A stretch of DNA of 63,833 nt from Tahibacter harae. Lineage in GTDB: Bacteria; Pseudomonadota; Gammaproteobacteria; Xanthomonadales; Rhodanobacteraceae. Positions 58,641 through 63,833 of the stretch are shown piece after piece; the first letter of the stretch is position 1; every line of letters starts with the position of its first letter. Where the stretch lies: the NCBI RefSeq assembly GCF_024437735.1, contig NZ_JANFQO010000029.1, positions 1 to 63,833 of the forward strand, given 5' to 3'. A program made the translations under genes and the position numbers. A model generated the notes under the pieces. The model made no database searches. It worked only from the letters and a program-made list of their open reading frames with translations, and was not told the DNA's origin.

Positions 58641-60089
58641 ATGCTTACCAGGTTTCGAGTTAGAGGGTTCAAGAATTTGGTGGACACGGATCTCCACTTC
58701 GGTCCTTTGACGTGTATTGCCGGCTCAAATGGGGCGGGAAAATCAAACGTATTTGACGCTATTCGATTCCTCAGCGAGCTTGCCGATAAGCCGTTTGTCG
58801 AGGCATCGCGGGAAATTCGAGGTGGGGACGATTTGCGCGGTCTCTGGTCTCGTCAAAAGCCAGGAAGAATGGATTTCTTGGCGGAGATGCTAATACCAAA
58901 ATCTGGCGAAGACGACTTTGGGCAGCCGGCGATAGCGTCAGCAACTTTCGTGAAATACGAGCTAGCTCTTGTATTGGAAGAAGACCCAGATCATCCCGCG
59001 GGAGAGCGGATCAGGCTCGACTATGAGCACCTGACGTATATCCCAAAAAGTAAATACAAAGAGCATCTGTTTTTCCCCTATAGCAGGGATTGGATCGAGT
59101 CTGTCGCGGTGAGTACGAAGCGAACCACTTCGTTCATATCGACAGAGCATTCTTCTGGAAGAGGTAATGTCGTTCGACTTCAATCAGACCGAATGAGGCA
59201 GGAAGAGAAGAAGCAACAGGGGGGGGGCAAAGCAAGCGGATTCAGCGCTGACAAGCTACCTCGTACGGTATTGAGTTCTGCTCAGACAGCCGACGAACAG
59301 CGAACTGCAGTTCTCGTTAGGCAGGAGATGCGGAGCTGGAAGCAGTTTCAGCTAGAGCCATCCTTTCTACGACAGGCTGATAGCTTTCAGAGCCCTCTGA
59401 GTATTGATCCGACGGGGGCGCATGTGCCCGCTGCCCTGTGGCGTCTTTCCCAGGATAAGTCGCTGGGTGGAGCAGAGACTGTGTACTCGATGGTCGCGAA
59501 CACACTTTCGCGCTTGGTTGAGAAAATTAGGTCTGTGCGCATTGACAGGGACGAGGTAAGAAGAGCGTTGCGCTTTATGCTTATGGATAGAGCGGGACTA
59601 GAACTTCCAGCGAGTTCTCTGTCAGACGGAACAATGCGGTTCGTGGCACTAGCTGTTCTCGATTTAGATCCCGACCAAAAAGGAATCGTCTGCCTGGAGG
59701 AACCCGAGAATGGAATCCACCCTCAGCGCGTTCCAGCAATTTTGGATCTTCTGTATCGGATCGCTGTCGATACTGAGCTGCCGTGTGGCATAGGAAATCC
59801 TCTGCGTCAGGTAATAGTTACCACTCATTCTCCGCTTGTATCGGCCAAGGTAAAAACGGGCGACTTGTTGTTTGCTCAGAGCATCCACTACACCGATTCA
59901 GGCGAAAGGATTCTTGGGGTGGACTTTTTGGGGCTTCCTGGAAGTTGGAGAGCAAAGTCTGGGCCAGAGACGACGATTTCGCGTGGCAAGGTGCTTGCGT
60001 ACCTAAAAGGGGTGAGTGTCGTCCCCATAGATATCCAGGGTCCGTCCGTTGCAGATTCCTTTGGCGAGCAAATGCAACTGCCACTCTGA
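58641..60089 (+). CDS. AAA ATPase (OLD/RecF-like), predicted defence protein
   Basis: The 482-residue ATPase has Walker A GSNGAGKSN at about residues 28-36, an ABC-type signature SSLSDGTMRFVAL, Walker B GIVCLEEPENGIHP and a His switch VIVTTHSPLV. This is the AAA_21 layout of OLD, PARIS AriA and AbiL-type proteins. It ends two bases before a TOPRIM-like gene, so the two probably form one complex. The AT-rich composition and rare codons differ from the host and suggest acquisition. It probably senses phage and activates the partner nuclease; this is inference. Confidence 0.8.
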   Translation: MLTRFRVRGFKNLVDTDLHFGPLTCIAGSNGAGKSNVFDAIRFLSELADKPFVEASREIRGGDDLRGLWSRQKPGRMDFLAEMLIPKSGEDDFGQPAIASATFVKYELALVLEEDPDHPAGERIRLDYEHLTYIPKSKYKEHLFFPYSRDWIESVAVSTKRTTSFISTEHSSGRGNVVRLQSDRMRQEEKKQQGGGKASGFSADKLPRTVLSSAQTADEQRTAVLVRQEMRSWKQFQLEPSFLRQADSFQSPLSIDPTGAHVPAALWRLSQDKSLGGAETVYSMVANTLSRLVEKIRSVRIDRDEVRRALRFMLMDRAGLELPASSLSDGTMRFVALAVLDLDPDQKGIVCLEEPENGIHPQRVPAILDLLYRIAVDTELPCGIGNPLRQVIVTTHSPLVSAKVKTGDLLFAQSIHYTDSGERILGVDFLGLPGSWRAKSGPETTISRGKVLAYLKGVSVVPIDIQGPSVADSFGEQMQLPL

Positions 60090-60091
60090 CC

Positions 60092-60724
60092 ATGCCAGCC
60101 GAAATTCGATATACCTTATCTAGCGAAGGGCCATCGGATCGCGTGCTCATCCGTCATATTGAATGGGCGCTCGAGCAACTCACGACTCGTACATTCTCTG
60201 GCGAATGGGCTGACCCATGTGTGTTTACGGATCAAAGGCGCGATGTCGCTACCAGGGTCTCACAGGCGATAGCGCACTATCCGTGTAATATTCTCTTTGT
60301 TCATAGGGACGCGGATGGGCAAGGACATTTAGCGAGGAAAGAAGAAATAACAAAAGCACTCAGAAGTGCCGGCGTTGGAATACCTTGTGTTCCACTCGTG
60401 CCGGTGAGGATGACGGAATCTTGGCTTCTTCTTGACGAGCACGCTATACGACAAGCATCAGGTTGTCCCTCGGGTACCCAGGCGATTCCTGTCCCTTCCA
60501 TTCGATCTATCGAGTCAGTAACTGATCCAAAAAAGCTGCTAGAGGAGTGCTTGTGTGCTGCTAGCGGGAAGTGCGGTAGAAAATTGGACGTTTTCAGGAG
60601 GGATATTCCAGCGCTTAAGTACCGCGTCTCCGAACTTGTTGAGGACTTTTCGCCACTTCACAGTATCGATTCGTTTCGAGAATTTTACGGCGACTTGGGT
60701 TCGGCTCTTGCGAGCGTCAGGTAG
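60092..60724 (+). CDS. TOPRIM-like nuclease partner of the AAA ATPase
   Basis: The 210-residue protein shows TOPRIM/DUF4276-type motifs: SSEGPSDRVLI (Glu12) and ILFVHRDADG (Asp73, Asp75), with a later VPVRMTESWLLLDE. These acidic residues would bind metal for nucleic-acid cleavage. It starts two bases after the ATPase stop, so expression is linked. AAA plus TOPRIM partners occur in OLD/Gabija-, PARIS- and AbiL-type anti-phage systems, where the second gene is the effector; which of these this belongs to I cannot say. Confidence 0.7.
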   Translation: MPAEIRYTLSSEGPSDRVLIRHIEWALEQLTTRTFSGEWADPCVFTDQRRDVATRVSQAIAHYPCNILFVHRDADGQGHLARKEEITKALRSAGVGIPCVPLVPVRMTESWLLLDEHAIRQASGCPSGTQAIPVPSIRSIESVTDPKKLLEECLCAASGKCGRKLDVFRRDIPALKYRVSELVEDFSPLHSIDSFREFYGDLGSALASVR

Positions 60725-60926
60725 AAGAGAAATTTTGGTCGGCCATCAATCTGTCGCAGTCATTTTTGCCGTCGTCTTGCTTTGATCGGTTTCTATGCTT
60801 CGCTCAACTCCGGTGAGCGAATAAATTCCGCTTGCTCCGAACTTGCTCGCGCTCCTCTAGTGGATGGATCAGGTTCTTCTTTTGGCTTCACAGCCGTAAG
60901 AGCGTGGTGCTACTTGCGCATATAGC
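60725..60926. other. AT-rich gene-free stretch
   Basis: Between the TOPRIM-like gene and the second operator no ORF or repeat is seen. Confidence 0.35.
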
Positions 60927-60958
60927 ACTATAGTCTCTGGCACTAAAGTGTTAGTACC
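60927..60958. promoter_or_regulatory. Operator upstream of the second XRE gene
   Basis: ACTATAGT (60927-60934) and a near-perfect dyad GGCACTAA-AGTG-TTAGTACC (60939-60958) repeat the site at 58301-58332. The similarity continues to the ATG, so the whole promoter region is duplicated. Confidence 0.65.
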
Positions 60959-60992
60959 AGCAACTTGGCGGCGTCCGAACTGATGGCGCGCC

Positions 60993-61214
60993 ATGACTAC
61001 ATTTGAGCAAATTCTGGGCCAGGTGATCGCCGAGCAGCGGCGGAAGGTCGGGCTTTCGCAGGAAGCGCTTGCTGACTTATGTGGCGTGCATGCGACGTAC
61101 ATCAGCCAGCTGGAGCGCGGACTGAAGTCCCCTACTGTGCGAGTGCTGCGGGGTATTGCTAAGGCGCTAGGTACGCTAGGAAGTAAGTTGCTCGCTGCAG
61201 CAGAAGCACAATAG
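60993..61214 (+). CDS. XRE-family transcriptional regulator (copy 2)
   Basis: The 73-residue helix-turn-helix protein (VGLSQEALADLCGVHATYIS, then QLERGLKSPTVRVLRGIAKA) is a paralogue of the protein at 58367, with which it shares the promoter and operator. Together they bracket the AAA/TOPRIM pair. It may bind the same operators and cross-regulate. Nothing it would control lies directly downstream, only an integron-type cassette region, so a second module may have been lost here. Confidence 0.8.
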   Translation: MTTFEQILGQVIAEQRRKVGLSQEALADLCGVHATYISQLERGLKSPTVRVLRGIAKALGTLGSKLLAAAEAQ

Positions 61215-61395
61215 CTTTAGCTTTGATCAGAAAACCAAGCGAAAGACGTTCTGAATTCGGGCGCCTGTAGTCAACTGGAGGTGCGCAGTGATACCTGTGG
61301 CCATGGATAACTCTCGCAGAGTTTTGCGAGCGGAGTCGTATATAGGAGGAGGTTGGGACGCGCAGCGGTTGCGCATGGCGCCCACTATCACTATC

Positions 61396-61444
61396 GGGGT
61401 CGGGTTAACTTTCGGAGCGACCCGCCTAAAGTTAACCTGGCCCC
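61396..61444. repeat. REP-like palindrome (GGGGTCGGGTTAACTTT type)
   Basis: Two 17-base arms (61396-61412 and 61428-61444) are inverted copies with three mismatches around a 15-base loop. Palindromes with a GGTTAACTTT/AAAGTTAACC core are common in this group, and I associate them with REP-type transposases, none of which is present here. Confidence 0.6.
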
Positions 61445-61451
61445 GATTCTT

Positions 61452-61477
61452 GGCACGGCTCAATTCAGGCGTTAAGC
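61452..61477 (+). other. attC recombination site, right half only
   Basis: cacggctcaattcaggcGTTAAGC ends with a good R' core (GTTRRRY, 61471-61477) and has the same CGGCTCA/TTCAGGC arm as the full sites at 61954 and 62404. The left half is missing or replaced by the REP-like palindrome. Confidence 0.6.
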
Positions 61478-61490
61478 GCCCCAATCAAAC

Positions 61491-61737
61491 ATGACCGCAA
61501 TTGACCTAAAAGAAATCCCGTCGCAAATGCCGGTGCTGATCGAGACAAGTTCGAGCAGTTCGCTAGAGATTTCCTCGAGTTTCGTGGTTTCAGGGTGCTA
61601 GCAGGTCCTGACCGAGGCGCGGATGGCGGACGCGACTTAATCGTTGAGGAGCGGAGAATTGGCGTAGGTGGAGAAACCACCGTTCGCTGGTTGGTTAGCA
61701 GCAAACACAAAGCACACAGCGGATCATCCGTTACGCC
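61491..61737 (+). pseudogene. Truncated, frameshifted Mrr-like restriction endonuclease (cassette 1, 5' part)
   Basis: ATG at 61491 starts MTAIDLKEIPSQMPVLI, then one missing base near 61540 shifts the frame to DKFEQFARDFLEFRGFRVLA, followed by GPDRGADGGRDLIVEERR and VRWLVSSKHKAHSG. The D-GGRD...SSKHK pattern is a PD-(D/E)xK restriction-endonuclease core. The family sequence stops at about KHKAHSGSSV. The gene is thus broken twice. Confidence 0.6.
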
Positions 61738-61959
61738 AAAGACTGGGACGACGACGAAGGCGCCTACTATCGTTATCCGTTCATTCTTGAGGCAATCGAT
61801 GCCCGGAAAGCCATGCTTAGTTTGGGCGGGTTCGACTCAACTCAGTCAGAAGTCGATGTCATGGGACGCAGGCTCGTAGCAGGCGAAAAAGTGATCAGAC
61901 GCGAAGGTGGGGAAAGCTGGAGCTACACCGTAAAGTCAATCGTCGAGAGCAAAGGCTAA
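61721..61959 (+). pseudogene. 3' fragment of an unknown cassette gene (cassette 1, 3' part)
   Basis: In another frame the sequence reads RIIRYAKDWDDDEGAYYRYP, FILEAIDARKAMLSLGGF, ending SWSYTVKSIVESKG at a TAA that lies inside the attC R'' core. No start codon precedes it. The protein-like sequence ending on the attC is what a cassette gene does, so its 5' part has been lost at the join with the endonuclease fragment. Confidence 0.45.
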
Positions 61960-62013
61960 CAATTCAGTCAAGCCGACGTCGCTTCACGGCGCGGCTCATT
62001 TCAGGCGTTATGC
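61954..62013 (+). other. attC site of cassette 1
   Basis: R'' GGCTAAC (61954-61960), a TCGCTTCACGGCG central hairpin, arms AATTCAGTCAAGCCG / CGGCTCATTTCAGGC, and R' GTTATGC (62007-62013). The 60-base fold is that of an integron attC. Confidence 0.85.
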
Positions 62014-62028
62014 GCTAACGGAGGATTC

Positions 62029-62409
62029 ATGCTCAACCACTATGGATTTGAGGGTGCACAGTGGGATGCTGCCAAGGAACAGGCAAGGAACATCCTCGTC
62101 GGCGTTGCTACTCGAAAAAGCAGGATCGCCTACTCTGAGCTCGTCGGACAGATCACCGCTCTGAGCCTAGAGCCACACGACACGCGCCTGTTTCATCTTC
62201 TCGGTGAGATCAGCAGCGAAGAAGACAAAGCGGGGAGAGGCATGCTTACTGCTATCGTCGTCCACAAGTCCGGCGACATGCAGCCGGGGCCAGGCTTCTT
62301 CGAGCTAGCCAAGTCACTGGGCAAAGACACCAAAGATCCATTAGTTTGCTGGATATCCGAGTTCAATAAAGTTCATGACTATTGGGCTAACAAACATGGC
62401 CGCGCATAA
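62029..62409 (+). CDS. Integron cassette protein of unknown function (cassette 2)
   Basis: The 126-residue product begins 16 bases after the R' core, with GGAGG 4 bases upstream, and stops inside the next attC, the tight layout of cassette genes. It reads IAYSELVGQITALSLEPHDT, then EISSEEDKAGRGMLTAIVVH and GDMQPGPGFFELAKSLG. No catalytic motif is recognised. The cassette spans 62008-62457, and its R' (GTTATGC) and R'' (GCATAAC) are exact reverse complements. Confidence 0.8.
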   Translation: MLNHYGFEGAQWDAAKEQARNILVGVATRKSRIAYSELVGQITALSLEPHDTRLFHLLGEISSEEDKAGRGMLTAIVVHKSGDMQPGPGFFELAKSLGKDTKDPLVCWISEFNKVHDYWANKHGRA

Positions 62410-62463
62410 CAATTCATTCAAGCCCACGCCGCTTCGCGGCGCGACTCAATTCAGGCGTTGGGC
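62404..62463 (+). other. attC site of cassette 2
   Basis: R'' GCATAAC (62404-62410), central hairpin CGCCGCTTCGCGGCG, arms AATTCATTCAAGCC / GACTCAATTCAGGC, and R' GTTGGGC (62457-62463). Confidence 0.9.
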
Positions 62464-62472
62464 TACTAGCAC

Positions 62473-63171
62473 ATGATCTCGCGCATCAAACTCGCGGAAC
62501 ATCTCTGCAGCGGACTTGCTGGTTGGCATCAACTTCAGGTTGCACAGAACCTTGGCACGCTCTCGGGCGAGGACTCCGCACGGAATATCATCGCTCAAAT
62601 CGTCAACTCTCAGGGGCGCTTTGCGCCAGCCACAAGCCAACTACCCAAGAACTGGGGTGCAACGAAAAGGCGCATAGACATCGCCCTTCTTGGACGCACC
62701 CAGAACGCGACAACTTGGTATGGCTCCGTAGAAGTCAAGTGGCCTGGTACGGCATTCGATCCACACCTGGTTCGCGAGCAAATCGTTCAAGATGCGCTTC
62801 GGGTAACGTTTGTGGAAACAAGCGTACTCAACGCCAACTTCGTTCTGCTTGGTGGAGCAGTTGAATCAATTCGTATTTTGTTTGACGACGCGCACCCAAA
62901 CGCAGCAGATCGCGAGAGTCGGCGACTGGCCTTTGGGAGTTTGTTTTCGCGCAACCTGACAACCCCAGATGGGTTTCTTAACAATTCGCGCTGGTCAAAG
63001 GAGTTTCCTGAGGCCTGCGATCGCGTGCCTAAAAATGTGCTTGGCAACTTCAATGGAAAGATCAAGACAAAGCTCCTCGCACTATCAGAGTCGAGGTTCA
63101 GCTCAGCAGGCGTGGTCGGCAGCGTGTTTCTCTGGCAATGCAATCGCACCCGTGGCGCAGCGGCAGCGTAG
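62473..63171 (+). CDS. PD-(D/E)xK-like nuclease in integron cassette 3
   Basis: The 232-residue protein starts 9 bases after the R' core. It contains KRRIDIALLGRTQNATTWYG followed by SVEVKWPGTAFDPHLVREQI, a D-x(n)-E-V-K pattern with a helix after it, as in PD-(D/E)xK nucleases. The rest is not recognised. The stop TAG overlaps R'' GCCCAAC (63171-63177), the reverse complement of this cassette's R' GTTGGGC. A defence or DNA-processing role is inferred from the motif. Confidence 0.6.
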   Translation: MISRIKLAEHLCSGLAGWHQLQVAQNLGTLSGEDSARNIIAQIVNSQGRFAPATSQLPKNWGATKRRIDIALLGRTQNATTWYGSVEVKWPGTAFDPHLVREQIVQDALRVTFVETSVLNANFVLLGGAVESIRILFDDAHPNAADRESRRLAFGSLFSRNLTTPDGFLNNSRWSKEFPEACDRVPKNVLGNFNGKIKTKLLALSESRFSSAGVVGSVFLWQCNRTRGAAAA

Positions 63172-63190
63172 CCCAACTATGCGTTCACGA
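63171..63190 (+). other. Truncated attC of cassette 3
   Basis: R'' GCCCAAC is followed by TATGCGTTCACGA, close to the usual start of an attC left arm. Then the site stops at a run of GGGACACCCAC repeats; no right half follows. Confidence 0.65.
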
Positions 63191-63710
63191 ATCCGGGACA
63201 CCCACACTCCAGAATTTTCCGACCGAGTTCCTCCAAGTCCAAGTCTGGGACACCCACACTCCCGAATTTTCCGACCGAATTCCTCCAGGCTTCCTGTAGG
63301 CGGCCACTGATCCGGCAAGCCATGCTGCTTCCATGGCCCGCCCCTGATTCAGGGTCATTCACACTTACACTTGCGATTCACGATTCACTATTCAGGGCGA
63401 TTCATGCGCAAGGCTGTGTCGGAAACAGTTGCCATGGGGAGTGTTCGATCGGGCCGCCTGCCGACGTTTCTTAGGCAAAGAGCCTCCGCAAGAGCCCATC
63501 ACGATGGTCGCGAGATACTCCTCCTGCCGAATTCTGGGACACCCACATTTCAGAACCAGGAATCCGGGACACCCACACTCCCAATTCTCGGACCCATCCC
63601 TGGTTCCTGCCACCGCTCACTTGTCCATCAGATTCCACGAAATTCGAGACACCCTCATTTCGGAGTTTTCTGACCTGAACTCTCAACGAGCCAGATTGGA
63701 TTCTCTGAAC
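63191..63710. repeat. Gene-free stretch with GGGACACCCACACTCC repeats
   Basis: GGGACACCCACACTCC lies at 63195, 63247 and 63566, with shortened forms at 63536 and about 63645. The first two belong to a roughly 52-base tandem unit that also shares GAATTTTCCGACCGA. No gene is seen in these 520 bases. The motif also occurs inverted at 57055 and 57089. Confidence 0.65.
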
Positions 63711-63833
63711 TGAACCGCCCCGGCTTTCCCGGAGGCTCTTTCCCTTGAGAGGATAGAGCGATGAGAAAGTCAGACAAGTTTTCGGACGAGGTGCGGGAGC
63801 GGGCTGTTCGGATGGTGCTGGAGCACCAGGCCG
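63711..63833 (+). mobile_element. IS3-family insertion sequence, left end (cut by window edge)
   Basis: The sequence from TGAACCGCCCCGGCTTTCCC onwards has the TGAACCGCCCCGG-type terminus of IS3-family elements, and a transposase gene starts 50 bases later. The right end is outside the window. Confidence 0.65.
63761..63833 (+). CDS. IS3-family transposase OrfA, N-terminal part
   Basis: The 24 visible codons read MRKSDKFSDEVRERAVRMVL then EHQA, the usual start of the helix-turn-helix OrfA protein of IS3-family elements, which binds the element ends. GAGAGG lies about 9 bases upstream. The gene runs off the window. Confidence 0.8.
   Translation, partial: MRKSDKFSDEVRERAVRMVLEHQA

Noticed and set aside
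58367-61214. The two XRE proteins as anti-CRISPR-associated (Aca) regulators
   Set aside because: Size fits, but the gene next to the first is an AAA ATPase rather than small acr-like ORFs, and the operators and context fit a defence controller better.
61288-61494. A 68-codon ORF with an upstream purine run
   Set aside because: It runs straight through the REP-like palindrome and the attC half site, so it is not a credible protein.
1-63833. tRNA, rRNA and riboswitch genes
   Set aside because: No tRNA-like cloverleaf with a TTCGA-type arm, rRNA block or familiar riboswitch core was noticed. A tRNAscan/Infernal run would decide.

Overview
The window is GC-rich chromosomal DNA from a gammaproteobacterium of the Lysobacterales (Xanthomonadales), probably Rhodanobacteraceae or Lysobacteraceae. 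The evidence is the paired dsbA genes beside cytochrome c4 and engB, two sigma-factor/Ser-Thr-kinase couples, secreted propeller and delta-60 proteins, a type I-F CRISPR system and chromosomal-integron-like attC sites. This is inferred from gene content; no rRNA or tRNA gene was seen. The window starts in the last codons of an IS110-family transposase and ends in the first codons of an IS3-family transposase.

Positions 0.3-6 kb are conserved housekeeping genes: an endonuclease/exonuclease/phosphatase protein, two DsbA-like oxidases, cytochrome c4, the ribosome-assembly GTPase EngB and glutamate-cysteine ligase. Positions 6-16 kb hold two paralogous secreted beta-helix-like proteins and two sigma-factor plus membrane Ser/Thr-kinase couples. 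Positions 16-27.5 kb hold PEP carboxylase, a RebB-like protein, a three-gene MBOAT/AlgX-like polysaccharide acetylation operon, an M50 membrane protease with SMI1/KNR4-like tails and an aerolysin-like pore-forming protein. Positions 28-38.9 kb carry a secreted TolB-propeller amidohydrolase, two further secreted propeller or delta-60 proteins, and VOC, Nudix and Sel1-like proteins. Three of the four secreted propeller/beta-helix-type proteins share a TGTC-N18-CGTA motif upstream, and all four share a short C-terminal [IL]F-x-x-x-F motif. They may form one regulon and one export class linked to the sigma/kinase pairs.

Positions 38.9-63.8 kb are an accessory, defence-rich region. It contains a 66-repeat type I-F array and a complete minus-strand cas1-cas2/3-csy1-csy2-csy3-csy4 set. 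Further right are a crystallin / Cry-toxin-like / jacalin fusion protein flanked by two near-identical terminators, a RadC-like JAMM protein, and an AT-richer module of an AAA ATPase plus a TOPRIM-like protein. That module lies between two paralogous XRE regulators with near-identical operators. After it come integron gene cassettes with complementary R'/R'' ends, two of which carry nuclease-like genes, then repeats with a GGGACACCCAC core, then the IS3 element.

The least familiar items are the duplicated-XRE AAA/TOPRIM module, the integrase-less cassettes (one apparently a hybrid of two), the crystallin-Cry-jacalin fusion, the M50-SMI1/KNR4 fusion, and the shared promoter and C-terminal tag of the secreted proteins.
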